From: Coriobacteriaceae bacterium EMTCatB1
Lineage (GTDB): Bacteria; Actinomycetota; Coriobacteriia; Anaerosomatales; Anaerosomataceae
DNA length: 64,000 nt
Direction of reading: 5' to 3'
Assembly: GCA_001950395.1 (NCBI GenBank)
Contig: BDLO01000001.1
Span: forward strand, 967,979 to 1,031,978
This document shows positions 15,765 through 25,425 of this stretch, piece after piece. The notes under the pieces were generated by a model. It was not told the origin of the DNA. It did no database searches and saw only the letters and a program-made list of their open reading frames with translations. A program made the translations under genes and the position numbers. The first letter of the stretch is position 1; each line of letters starts with the position of its first letter.

Positions 15765-18440
15765 TCAGTCCGCGAGCGCCGCAAGCTGCTCAGCGAGCCG
15801 CCCGACGCTGTGCGCGAGCTCCGCGGCGCGTGCGCGATCCTTCTCGACGACCTGCGGGTCGGCCTTCGCGAGGAAGTTCTCGTTCGTGAGCTTCTTCGTC
15901 AGCCGGTCGAGCTCGGCTTCGGCCTTCGCCAGCTCCCGAGCCACACGGTCGCGTTCAGCAGCGAGGTCGACGACGCCTTCCAGCGGGACGAAGACCTCCA
16001 TGCCCGCGGCCACGGCGACTGCGGCGTGCGGAGGCCGCGCGGCGCCGGCGTCCACGGTGAGCCTTTCGACGCCAGCCAGGTCGTGCAGGTAGTGCCGCTG
16101 CGACTCGACGAGCATCGCGTCCGCGCCGGACGCCCGCACGATGGCCTCGATGCGCGCCTTCGGAGGGATAGCGTACCGCGCACGGATCGCGCGCACCTCG
16201 GTCACGAGCTCTTGCAGAATCCGCATCGACGTCTCTGCCTCCTCGTCGCGGAAGCGGTCCAGCCCCGTGGGCCACGCCGCGACCATGAGCGCCGGCGCAG
16301 CGTCCGCTTCCGGAAGAGGCAGCCGGCTCCAGATGTCCTCGGTGATGAACGGCATCATCGGATGCAGGAGCCGCAGCGCCTTGTCGAGCACGAACACGAG
16401 GTTCCGCTGAGCGGCACGGGCCGCCTCGCCGCCGGCTGCCAGACGCGGCTTGGAAAGCTCGATGTACCAGTCGCAGAACTCGCTCCAGAAGAAGTCGTAC
16501 AGAGCCCGCGCGACCTCGCCGAACTGGAACGGCTCCTCGCCCGCCTCGCGCGCGGCATCAGCGTCGAGCCCGCGGTCGACCGCTTCCTGGAGCGCGGCCA
16601 GACGCGAGAGGATCCAGCGGTCCGCGACCGTCTCGGCTGCCGGCGGACCGGGCTCGTAGCCCTCGCCCAGGTTCATCAGCACGAAGCGGCTCGCGTTCCA
16701 GATCTTGTTGGCGAAGTTGCGGCTGGCCAGCAGCTTCTCTTCTGAGAACCGGATGTCCTGGTTGCCGGTGGTCTGCAACATGAGCCCGAAACGCATCCCG
16801 TCGGCACCGTAGGAGTCCATGAGGTCGAGCGGATCGACGCCCGTGCCGAGAGACTTGCTCATGCGCTTGCCCTCTGCGTTGAACACCGTCGGGTGGATGA
16901 TGACCTCGGAAAACGGGATGTCGCCAACGAACTTCAGACCCTGCATGATCATCCGCGCCACCCACAGGAACAGGATGTCCCGGGCGGTGGAAAGCACGGT
17001 GGTCGGATAGAAGTACGCGAGCTCTGGCGTGTCCTCGGGCCACCCGAGCGTCGCGAACGGCCACAGCGCGGAGGAGAACCATGTGTCGAGCACGTCCGGG
17101 TCTTGCCGCACCGGGCCGCCGCACTTCGGGCACTCGATGAGGTCTTCCACGCTCGCGGTCATCTCGCCGCACGCGTCGCAGTAAAACACGGGGATCTGGT
17201 GGCCCCACCACAGCTGCCGCGAGATGCACCAGTCGCGGATGTTCTCCATCCAGTGGTAGTAGACGTTCGCCCAGCGCTCCGGGCTGAAACGCACCCGTCC
17301 CTCACGGACCACGGCGATCGCCGGCTCGGCGAGCGGCTTCATGTCCACGAACCACTGGTCCGAAAGCCACGGCTCCACCACCGTGTGGCAGCGGTAGCAG
17401 TGACCGACGGAGTGCACGTGATCGTCCACGCGCACGAGCAACCCCTGCGGCTCGAGGTCCGCCACCACGCGCCTGCGAGCCTCGAAGCGATCGAGCCCCG
17501 CATACGGACCGCCAGCCTCGGTGATGCGCGCGTCCGCGGTGAGCACGTTGATCTTCTCGCAGCCGTGGCGCTCCGCGATCTCGAAGTCGTTGGGGTCGTG
17601 GGCAGGCGTCACCTTCACCGCGCCGGTGCCGAACGACGGGTCGACGTAGGAGTCCGCGACGATCGGGATCTCTCGGCCAAGCAGCGGCAGCACGACCGTC
17701 GCGCCGACCAGGTCGCGGTAGCGGTCGTCGTCGGGATGCACTGCCACGCAGGTGTCGCCAAGCATCGTCTCAGGACGCGTGGTGGCCACGACCACGTGAT
17801 CGCGGCCTGCGACGGGCTCCTTGAGCGGATACTTGATGTGCCACAGGTGGCTGTCGAGCTCCTCGTGCTCGACCTCGATGTCAGACAGGGCGGTCGCGCA
17901 CCGCGGGCACCAGTTGATGATGCGCTTGCCACGGTAGATGAGCCCTTCGTTGAACAGGTCGACGAAGACCCTCCGCACCGCCCGCTGGTAGTCCGGATCC
18001 ATCGTGAAGTGCTCGTCCGAGTAGTCGCAGGAGCACCCCATGGCCTTCAGCTGGCTGATGATGGTCGACCCGTGCTCAGCGCGCCACTCCCAGCACAGCT
18101 CGACGAACCGCTCTCGCCCGACGTCGTAGCGCGACAGACCCTCCTTCGCAAGCTTCTGCTCCACCTTGTTCTGCGTCGCGATGCCGGCGTGGTCGGTGCC
18201 GAGGATCCAGCGCGTCGGCTTGCCCGTCATGCGGGAACGGCGGATCAGCACGTCTTGGATGGTGTTGTTGAGCGCGTGACCCATGTGAAGCGAGCCAGTC
18301 ACGTTGGGCGGCGGGATGGCGATCGTGAACGGCCGCTTCCCCTCCACGATCGGTTGCTTGAAGTACTCGCCCTCAAACCAGCGCTCGAGCACTCGCGGCT
18401 CGACCGCTTTCGGATCGTACGCCTTCGGCATCTCGCTCAT
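15765..18440 (-). CDS. valS: Valine--tRNA ligase
   Basis: Class I aminoacyl-tRNA synthetase charging tRNA-Val. The 891-residue protein has the HIGH-type motif in PNVTGSLHMGHALN, the KMSKS-type motif in RMSKSLGTG, a CP1 editing domain (TTRPETMLGDT) and a zinc-ribbon CxxC pair (CDACGEM, CPKCGG). The C-terminal coiled-coil arm (RDRVARELAKAEAELDRLTK) is present. The ATG at 18440 follows GAAGGGAACG. A TAGAAT at 18475-18470 could be its -10 box. No T-box is seen in the 170-base divergent region. Confidence 0.97.
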   Translation of the reverse strand: MSEMPKAYDPKAVEPRVLERWFEGEYFKQPIVEGKRPFTIAIPPPNVTGSLHMGHALNNTIQDVLIRRSRMTGKPTRWILGTDHAGIATQNKVEQKLAKEGLSRYDVGRERFVELCWEWRAEHGSTIISQLKAMGCSCDYSDEHFTMDPDYQRAVRRVFVDLFNEGLIYRGKRIINWCPRCATALSDIEVEHEELDSHLWHIKYPLKEPVAGRDHVVVATTRPETMLGDTCVAVHPDDDRYRDLVGATVVLPLLGREIPIVADSYVDPSFGTGAVKVTPAHDPNDFEIAERHGCEKINVLTADARITEAGGPYAGLDRFEARRRVVADLEPQGLLVRVDDHVHSVGHCYRCHTVVEPWLSDQWFVDMKPLAEPAIAVVREGRVRFSPERWANVYYHWMENIRDWCISRQLWWGHQIPVFYCDACGEMTASVEDLIECPKCGGPVRQDPDVLDTWFSSALWPFATLGWPEDTPELAYFYPTTVLSTARDILFLWVARMIMQGLKFVGDIPFSEVIIHPTVFNAEGKRMSKSLGTGVDPLDLMDSYGADGMRFGLMLQTTGNQDIRFSEEKLLASRNFANKIWNASRFVLMNLGEGYEPGPPAAETVADRWILSRLAALQEAVDRGLDADAAREAGEEPFQFGEVARALYDFFWSEFCDWYIELSKPRLAAGGEAARAAQRNLVFVLDKALRLLHPMMPFITEDIWSRLPLPEADAAPALMVAAWPTGLDRFRDEEAETSMRILQELVTEVRAIRARYAIPPKARIEAIVRASGADAMLVESQRHYLHDLAGVERLTVDAGAARPPHAAVAVAAGMEVFVPLEGVVDLAAERDRVARELAKAEAELDRLTKKLTNENFLAKADPQVVEKDRARAAELAHSVGRLAEQLAALAD

Positions 18441-18545
18441 GTGCGTTCCCTTCCGTTCTCGTGCTGCAGATTCTACGCGATGCGAGCGAGCGCCGCAGCC
18501 GCGAGCTGCGATGGGCGTATCGGGAAGCTCGTTCATGTGAACAAT

Positions 18546-18574
18546 TGCGCAAACGCTCCCGCACGGCTATGCTC
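18546..18574 (+). promoter_or_regulatory. Promoter of the small four-cysteine gene
   Basis: TTGCGC (18546-18551), an exact 17-base spacer and TATGCT (18569-18574) form a good sigma-70-type promoter. It lies 36 bases before the start codon at 18610. This same TTGCGC-N17 arrangement occurs at the nuo promoter. Confidence 0.65.
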
Positions 18575-18609
18575 AAGGAGCAAAGGATCGCCTACCGAGG
18601 AGGTGCAGG

Positions 18610-18831
18610 ATGGCGGACTGCAAGCGCTTGGCCAAGTGCCCGTTCTTCAACGACCAGATGGCAGAGATGCCGTCGATGGCCAACATCATCAAGCAGCGGT
18701 ACTGCCGCACCGACAGCTCGCAGTGTGCACGCTTCATGGTCGCCGAAGTCCTCGGGCCTGAAGGCGTGCCCGCCGACCTCTACCCCAGCCAGGTCGACCG
18801 CGCCAAGGCCATCCTCGAAGGCCGCGCTTAG
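18610..18831 (+). CDS. Small conserved-looking four-cysteine protein, function unknown
   Basis: A 73-residue protein with a very good ribosome binding site (GAGGAGGTGCAGG before the ATG) and its own promoter. Four cysteines at residues 4, 10, 32 and 39 (C-x5-C-x21-C-x6-C) could bind a metal or an iron-sulfur cluster. The C-terminal half ends in VPADLYPSQVDRAKAIL, which looks like a folded amphipathic helix. There is no signal peptide or membrane segment. It stands alone on the plus strand between divergent valS and convergent clpX. I do not recognise a named family. Confidence 0.8.
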   Translation: MADCKRLAKCPFFNDQMAEMPSMANIIKQRYCRTDSSQCARFMVAEVLGPEGVPADLYPSQVDRAKAILEGRA

Positions 18832-18849
18832 GCCGCTGCGCGCTCGACG

Positions 18850-20109
<1,260 letters not shown>

Positions 20110-20115
20110 CAGAGC

Positions 20116-20730
20116 TTACGCCTCGACCTTCTTCTCGCGCGTCTCCATGACGGCGTCGACGAGGCCGTACTCCTTGGCCTCGCTGGCGATCATGATGTTG
20201 TCGCGCTCGGTGTCCACGTGGATCTTCTCCACCGGCTGGCCGGTGTGCCTTGCGAGGATCTCGTCGAGCTGCGCCCGCATGCGCAACAGCTCCTTGGCCT
20301 GGATCTCGATGTCGGTGACCTGGCCTTGCGCCCCACCCCACGGCTGATGGATGAGGATGCGGCTGTGCGGCAGCGCGTAGCGCTTGCCTGGAGCGCCCGC
20401 AGCCAGCAGCACGGCCGCCATGGAGGCGCACTGACCGATGCAGATGGTGGACACGTCGCACCGGATGTACTGCATCGTGTCGTAGATCGCCAGCCCCGCC
20501 GTCACCGAGCCGCCTGGCGAGTTGATGTACAGACTGATGTCCTTCTCCGGACCCTCGCTCTCGAGGTGCAGGAGCTGCGCGATGACGAGATTCGCGACCG
20601 TGTCGTCGATCTCGTGGCCGAGGAACACGACGCGGTCGTTCAGAAGGCGCGAGAAGATGTCGAACGAGCGCTCGCCCCGCGCGGTCTGCTCGACGACGAT
20701 GGGCACGAGCCCTGTGGCCTCAGGCATCAT
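20116..20730 (-). CDS. clpP: ATP-dependent Clp protease proteolytic subunit
   Basis: Serine peptidase that forms the tetradecameric proteolytic chamber of ClpXP. The 204-residue protein shows the nucleophile in [11 protein letters not shown], the histidine in [14 protein letters not shown] and the aspartate region [10 protein letters not shown]. The start ATG at 20730 overlaps the tig stop (ATGATG over TGA), so it is coupled to trigger factor. A second in-frame ATG follows at 20727 and could also serve. Confidence 0.97.
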   Translation of the reverse strand: MMPEATGLVPIVVEQTARGERSFDIFSRLLNDRVVFLGHEIDDTVANLVIAQLLHLESEGPEKDISLYINSPGGSVTAGLAIYDTMQYIRCDVSTICIGQCASMAAVLLAAGAPGKRYALPHSRILIHQPWGGAQGQVTDIEIQAKELLRMRAQLDEILARHTGQPVEKIHVDTERDNIMIASEAKEYGLVDAVMETREKKVEA

Positions 20731-22118
20731 CCCTCGGATCCCTCCTCTGCGGTCGCCTTCTTCGTGCGCCGCTTCTTCGGCCGATCCTCCGCTTTCTTCT
20801 CTGCCGGCTGCTCGGCTGGCGGCTCCTCGTCTCGCACCTCGACGTTCGCCATGAGCCATTCGAAGGCCTTGTTCTGCGCGATGCTCTCCTTGAGCAGCGG
20901 CAGCGTCCCAGCAGACTCGAGCTGGGCGCGCAGGCGCTTGGCCTGTTCGGCATCGCCCTCTGCCATCCCCAACAGCGCCTGCTCCACGTCCTCGTCCGAG
21001 ACCTCGAGCCCGACCGCGCGGAACAGCGCTTCGAGCGCGAGCTCCTCGCGCACGCGGGACTCAGCGTGCGTGCGGATGTCGGCCTGGATCTGCTCCACCG
21101 TCACGCCGGTCGCTTCGACGTAGTCGCGCAGCGTGATCCCGCGCTGCTCGAGGTTCTCGAAGAACTCGCGCGTCATGGTGTTGATGCGGCCTTCGATCAT
21201 CTGCTCGGGAATCTCGCCTTCCAGTCGCGACGACACCAAGTCCAGCGCGAGCACCTCGATGCGCTTGGCGCGGCCCGTGGCCTTCGTGGCGTCGAACTTC
21301 TGCCGGATGTCATCGCGGAGCTCTTCAAGCGTGTCGAAGCCGCCGACCGAGGCGGCGAACTCGTCGTTCAGCTCGGGCAGGACCTTGGCCTTCACCTCGT
21401 GCACGTCGATCTCGAATCGGGCAGTCTTCCCGACGAACTCCGGCACTGACGAGGTCTCCGGGATCTCGAACTCCGCGACGACCTTGTCCCCGGCCTTGGC
21501 GCCGATGAGCGCGCGCTCGAACTCCTCCGGCATCAAGTCGCGACCGGTCTCGTACAGGTACCGGTCCACCGTGTTGCCCTCGTATGGCTCGCCGTCGACC
21601 GTCCCGACGAACGACAGGTCGACGAAGTCGCCGGTCTGGACGCCGCGGTCCACCGGCTCGAGGGTCGCGAACCGCTCGCGATAGTGCTCGATTTGCGCGT
21701 CGATCTCCCGCTCGCTCGTCGTCGCAGGACCGGCGTACACCACCAGGTCGTCCGGCGTCGAGAGCGTGAGCTCCGGCCTGACTGCGACCTCGGCGGTGTA
21801 GGTGTACGGCTGCCCCGGGACGAGCGCCTCGAGCTCGCCGGTGTCCGGCGCCTCGATCGTCCGCAGGTCCTCGCGAGACAGCGCCTGCGGGTACGTCTCG
21901 TCGACGAGCCGCTCCAGCGCGTCGGCGAGCACCGCCTCGCGCCCGACGTGCGTGTCGATGATCGGCTTCGGGATGCGCCCCTTGCGGAAGCCGGGGATCC
22001 GCAGCTTCTGCGAGATCTCCTTGTACGCCGCATCGATGGCCGCATCCACCGTCTCCGCTGGGACGGTCACAGTGAGCCGGACGCGGTCGCCTTCCAAACG
22101 CTCTACGCTGGTCTCCAA
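20727..22118 (-). CDS. tig: Trigger factor (TTG start)
   Basis: Ribosome-associated chaperone and peptidyl-prolyl isomerase that meets nascent chains. The 463-residue protein has the ribosome-binding domain with GFRKGRIP in [14 protein letters not shown], a FKBP-type PPIase domain ([19 protein letters not shown]) and the C-terminal chaperone arms. It ends in a Lys/Glu/Ala-rich tail ([15 protein letters not shown]). The start is assigned to TTG at 22118, right after GGAGGACCA, giving [17 protein letters not shown] longer frame to 22244 would run through the tRNA-Leu gene and is rejected. It lies only 35 bases after tRNA-Leu with no terminator between. Confidence 0.96.
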   Translation of the reverse strand: METSVERLEGDRVRLTVTVPAETVDAAIDAAYKEISQKLRIPGFRKGRIPKPIIDTHVGREAVLADALERLVDETYPQALSREDLRTIEAPDTGELEALVPGQPYTYTAEVAVRPELTLSTPDDLVVYAGPATTSEREIDAQIEHYRERFATLEPVDRGVQTGDFVDLSFVGTVDGEPYEGNTVDRYLYETGRDLMPEEFERALIGAKAGDKVVAEFEIPETSSVPEFVGKTARFEIDVHEVKAKVLPELNDEFAASVGGFDTLEELRDDIRQKFDATKATGRAKRIEVLALDLVSSRLEGEIPEQMIEGRINTMTREFFENLEQRGITLRDYVEATGVTVEQIQADIRTHAESRVREELALEALFRAVGLEVSDEDVEQALLGMAEGDAEQAKRLRAQLESAGTLPLLKESIAQNKAFEWLMANVEVRDEEPPAEQPAEKKAEDRPKKRRTKKATAEEGSEG

Positions 22119-22153
22119 TGGTCCTCCTGTCGTGCAGGGATCGAACGTGATTG

Positions 22154-22238
22154 TGGTGCGGGCGAGAGGGGTCGAACCTCCACGAGTCGCCTCACCGGGA
22201 CCTAAACCCGGCGCGTCTGCCAGTTCCGCCACGCCCGC
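22154..22238 (-). tRNA. tRNA-Leu (UAG)
   Basis: A class II tRNA with acceptor stem GCGGGCG / CGCCCGC, a variable arm, the T loop GTTCGACCC and an encoded CCA end. The anticodon loop TTTAGGT is closed by a CCGGG/CCCGG stem, giving anticodon TAG. It lies directly in front of tig on the same strand. A TATAGT at 22270-22265 is a candidate -10 box for it. Confidence 0.95.
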
Positions 22239-22272
22239 ACGCACCGGCGCAAGGCCGAGGAATCACTATAGC

Positions 22273-22301
22273 AAAAAGGCCGGGCGGTTTCCGCGCCGAC
22301 C
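22273..22301 (-). terminator. Rho-independent terminator after tRNA-Lys
   Basis: On the minus strand a stem of about 10 base pairs with one bulged C (GGTCGGCGCGG / CCGCCCGGCC) and an AAA loop is followed by TTTTT. It starts 11 bases after the tRNA-Lys CCA end and separates the two tRNA transcripts. Confidence 0.8.
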
Positions 22302-22311
22302 TTGTTCGCGA

Positions 22312-22387
<76 letters not shown>

Positions 22388-22399
22388 GAACGCGTGCAT

Positions 22400-22427
22400 A
22401 TTCTAACGCCTGCCACCAGGATTGCAA
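22400..22427 (-). promoter_or_regulatory. Promoter of tRNA-Lys
   Basis: TTGCAA (22427-22422), a 16-base spacer and TAGAAT (22405-22400) on the minus strand, ending 12 bases before the mature tRNA 5' end. It sits in the short gap after the rho stop codon. Confidence 0.65.
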
Positions 22428-22454
22428 GCAGCAAGCGGGTGGCGCGCCGGCGCC

Positions 22455-23801
22455 CTACAGGTCGATGCCGTTCGTGACGCGCTTGTCCTCGGCTCGCTTC
22501 GCCATCTTGGTGAGGAACTCCATGTTCGAGCTGGTCTGCTTGAGGCCCTTGATGAGCATCTCGAGCGCGCGCTCCGGAGAGTCGACGCCGTGCAGGATCC
22601 GGCGCAGGCCCCACACGAACGGGGCCTCCATCTGGTCGAGCAGCAACTCCTCCTTGCGCGTGCCGGACGCGACCACGTCGATCGCAGGGAAGATGCGCCG
22701 GTCGGCCATGTTGCGGTCGAGCCGAAGCTCCATGTTGCCGGTGCCCTTGAACTCCTCGAAGATGACCTCGTCCATCTTCGATCCGGTGTCGACGAGGGCC
22801 GTCGCAAGGATGGTGAGCGACCCGCCGTTCTCGATGTTGCGCGCCGCGCCGAAGAACCGCTTCGGCGGGTAGAGGGCCGTCGAGTCCACGCCACCCGAGA
22901 GGATCCGGCCGGATGCCGGAGTGGCGAGGTTGTACGCGCGAGCGAGGCGCGTGATCGAGTCCAGCAGGATGACGACGTCGTACCCGCTCTCGACGAGGCG
23001 CTTGGCCCGCTCGAGCACGAGCTCCGCCACGGCGATGTGGTTCTCGCTCGGCATGTCGAAGGTCGAGGAGACGACCTCGCCACGGATGGAGCGCTCCATG
23101 TCGGTGACTTCCTCTGGACGCTCGTCCACGAGGAGGCACATCAGGTAGACCTCGGGATTGTTCGCCGTGATCGCCGCGGCGATGTCCTTCAGCACGGTGG
23201 TCTTGCCCGCCTTCGGCGGCGAGACGATGAGTCCCCGCTGGCCCTTGCCGATGGGCGCCACCAAGTCGATGACGCGCGCGGTGATGAACTGCGGGCCGTG
23301 CTCCAGGCGCAGGCGCTCGTCAGGGTAGACCGGCGTGAGGTCGCGGAAGTCCCTGCGCTGACGCGCTTCCTCCGGGTCCTGCCCGTTGATGCGGTCGACC
23401 TTGATGAGCGCTGGGTACTTCTCCGACTCCCGAGGAGGCCTGACCTGGCCGTGGACCATGTCGCCCCGCCGCAAGTCGTGCTTGCGGATGAGCGACATGG
23501 AGCAGTACACGTCCTTGTCGCCCGGCAGGTAGCCGCTCGTGCGCAAGAAGCCGTACCCCTCGGGCAAGATGTCGAGGATGCCGTGGACCTCCACGAACCC
23601 TTCAGCGCGCACCTTGGCTTCGTAGACCGCCTCGACGAGCTCGTCTTTCTTCTTGAGGGCTTTCGTGTCGAGCTCCAGCTCCGAGGCCATCTGACGGAGC
23701 TCGGCGACGGTCTTGGACGCGAGCTCCTCCCGCGTGATGGACGGTGCGACTTCCTGCGGCGCGCCGCTGCGGCGCCCGCGCTTGCGAGGACGTGCGCTCA
23801 T
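22455..23801 (-). CDS. rho: Transcription termination factor Rho
   Basis: RNA-dependent hexameric ATPase that ends transcription. The 448-residue protein has an N-terminal helical domain (EELASKTVAELRQMASELEL), a cold-shock-like RNA-binding domain (GFLRTSGYLPGDKDVYCS) and the RecA-like core. The core shows Walker A PPKAGKTT, Walker B VVILLDSITRLARAYN, and the Q/R loops. It starts at ATG 23801 and overlaps the stop of the aldolase gene by 4 bases. Unlike many actinobacterial Rho proteins, the N-terminal insertion is short. It is the last gene of a five-gene coupled operon. Confidence 0.97.
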   Translation of the reverse strand: MSARPRKRGRRSGAPQEVAPSITREELASKTVAELRQMASELELDTKALKKKDELVEAVYEAKVRAEGFVEVHGILDILPEGYGFLRTSGYLPGDKDVYCSMSLIRKHDLRRGDMVHGQVRPPRESEKYPALIKVDRINGQDPEEARQRRDFRDLTPVYPDERLRLEHGPQFITARVIDLVAPIGKGQRGLIVSPPKAGKTTVLKDIAAAITANNPEVYLMCLLVDERPEEVTDMERSIRGEVVSSTFDMPSENHIAVAELVLERAKRLVESGYDVVILLDSITRLARAYNLATPASGRILSGGVDSTALYPPKRFFGAARNIENGGSLTILATALVDTGSKMDEVIFEEFKGTGNMELRLDRNMADRRIFPAIDVVASGTRKEELLLDQMEAPFVWGLRRILHGVDSPERALEMLIKGLKQTSSNMEFLTKMAKRAEDKRVTNGIDL

Positions 23802-24460
23802 GCGTTCTTCACTCTCTCCCAGTCGGCAAGGAAGGCCTCGAGCCCTCGGTCGGTCAACGGATGCTTCACGAGCTTCTGCAGCACTGCGAAGGGCACCGTC
23901 GCGATGTCGGCGCCCATCAACGCTGCAGCGACGACGTGCTGGTTGTGACGGATCGAGGCGGCGATGACCTCGACCTGGTGCCCGAAATCGTAGTTGTTCA
24001 GGGCAGCGACTATGTTGCCCAGGTGCTCCAGACCGTCTTCTGAGATGTCGTCGAAGCGGCCGACGAACGGAGACACGTACCGCGCGCCTGCTCGTGCGGC
24101 CATGAGCGCCTGAGGCACCGTGAAGCACAGCGTCATGTTCACCGCGATGCCTCGCTCAGCAAGCGTCTTGGTGGCAGCGAGCCCCTCTGGCATCACGGGC
24201 ACTTTCACCACGACGTTCGGCGCGATGGCCGCGAGCTCCTCGCCCTCCCGCACGATGCCGTCACGGTCGAGCGAGACCGTCTCGGCAGACACGGGGCCGT
24301 CGCAGATCTCGCAGATGCGCTTGATGTGCGCGTGGAAGTCCGACAGCCGTCCGCCGATCTTCGCGTACAGCGTGGGGTTGGTCGTGACGCCGGCGAGCAC
24401 GCCCCACGACGCCGCCTCTTCGATCTCGCCGATGTCTGCCGTGTCCAGGAAGAACTTCAT
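23798..24460 (-). CDS. fsa: Fructose-6-phosphate aldolase / TalC-type transaldolase
   Basis: A small transaldolase-family TIM-barrel enzyme of 220 residues. It has MKFFLDTADIGEIEEA and GVTTNPTL, and the Schiff-base Lys in NVVVKVPVMPEG. Later motifs are NMTLCFTVPQAL and SPFVGRFDD. Members act as transaldolases in the pentose phosphate pathway or as fructose-6-phosphate aldolases, and sequence alone does not separate these. It overlaps both neighbours by 4 bases (ATGA), tying it to the 2-phosphoglycerate kinase gene upstream and rho downstream. Confidence 0.93.
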   Translation of the reverse strand: MKFFLDTADIGEIEEAASWGVLAGVTTNPTLYAKIGGRLSDFHAHIKRICEICDGPVSAETVSLDRDGIVREGEELAAIAPNVVVKVPVMPEGLAATKTLAERGIAVNMTLCFTVPQALMAARAGARYVSPFVGRFDDISEDGLEHLGNIVAALNNYDFGHQVEVIAASIRHNQHVVAAALMGADIATVPFAVLQKLVKHPLTDRGLEAFLADWERVKNA

Positions 24461-25425
24461 GCTGTGTCCGCTCCTTCGCGCTTCTGTCCCGCCTCGCGGG
24501 GCTTGCCCTCCTCGTCGTGCCTGATCGCGGCGTTGACGACCAGCTCCAGCACTTCGGCCACCGTCTTGTCGAGCTGGTGGCTGTGCACGATGGGGATCCC
24601 GTGCTCTATCGCAAGGTCCTCGATGTACCTCCCGAGCAGCCGGATGTTCCCGAAGTTCGCCCGGTACTTCTCGAACGGCCTCGTGCCGTCTGTCTGGATC
24701 TCTCGTATGTAGAATCGGCTCCTGTGCGCCTCTTCGTCGTCGACCGTTATCAGGATCTGCACGACGACCGCGTTCGAGAACTGCGAAGGTTCGATGTACC
24801 CGGGGACGATGTGCACGCCCTCGACCACGACGCTCTCGCCTTCGATGGTGGCCCGCTCTACGAGCGAGCGCACGCCGGTCGCGACGACTGCAGTCTGCTC
24901 CCGGAAGCCGACGATGACCGGATTCGCCCCGTGGGGCACTGGGACCCGGAGCCCTCGCCAGGCGTTGAACGAGGATTCGTAGATCGCCGGCATGAGCTCC
25001 CGTGCAAAGATACCACGCATCACCTCTCTGATGGAATCCGTCGACACGATCCGCGTGATACCCAAGCGGTGCGCGATCTCCGTGGCGATCGTAGACTTGC
25101 CCACACCGGTGGTGCCACCGATCATGATGACGAGCGGCCGCTCGAGCTTCGAGAGCTCGATGAGCTTCACGTACCGGTCGGCGTACTCGTCTCCTACATG
25201 CTCTCGCAGGACGCGCTCGGCCATCTGTTGGAGCTCGCGTAGTGTGATCTGCCTGATGCCCCGCTCGACGAGCTCGTCTTGGAGCCGCTGCGCTGCCACG
25301 TACGCGCGAGCAGGCGAAAGCCCTGTTGCGGTGAAAGACTGCGTCATCAGCCCGCGGCTGTACGGCAGCCCGTGCTTCTCGTCCTTGATGAGTATCGGTG
25401 GGACCGAGGGAGCCACGTCACGCAC
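24457..25425 (-). CDS. 2-phosphoglycerate kinase with ATP-cone domain
   Basis: Phosphorylates 2-phosphoglycerate to 2,3-diphosphoglycerate with ATP, the first step to cyclic 2,3-diphosphoglycerate as known from Methanothermus. The 322-residue protein has an N-terminal ATP-cone-like region (about 10-90, LIKDEKHGLPYSRGLMTQS) and a P-loop kinase domain starting IMIGGTTGVGKSTIA near residue 99. The segment STDSIREVMRG and the pattern VEGVHIVPG follow. The GTG at 25425 overlaps the stop of the synthetase gene by 8 bases, and a GTG at 25416 is an alternative. Its place right after the cyclic 2,3-diphosphoglycerate synthetase gene strongly supports the call. Confidence 0.88.
   Translation of the reverse strand: MRDVAPSVPPILIKDEKHGLPYSRGLMTQSFTATGLSPARAYVAAQRLQDELVERGIRQITLRELQQMAERVLREHVGDEYADRYVKLIELSKLERPLVIMIGGTTGVGKSTIATEIAHRLGITRIVSTDSIREVMRGIFARELMPAIYESSFNAWRGLRVPVPHGANPVIVGFREQTAVVATGVRSLVERATIEGESVVVEGVHIVPGYIEPSQFSNAVVVQILITVDDEEAHRSRFYIREIQTDGTRPFEKYRANFGNIRLLGRYIEDLAIEHGIPIVHSHQLDKTVAEVLELVVNAAIRHDEEGKPREAGQKREGADTA

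Noticed and set aside
18441-18609. Possible T-box leader before valS
   Set aside because: The AGGGTGGNACCGCG core is absent, and there is no terminator hairpin in this divergent region.
22119-22244. A 42-codon upstream extension of tig
   Set aside because: It runs through the tRNA-Leu gene. The TTG after GGAGGACCA gives the proper trigger factor N-terminus.
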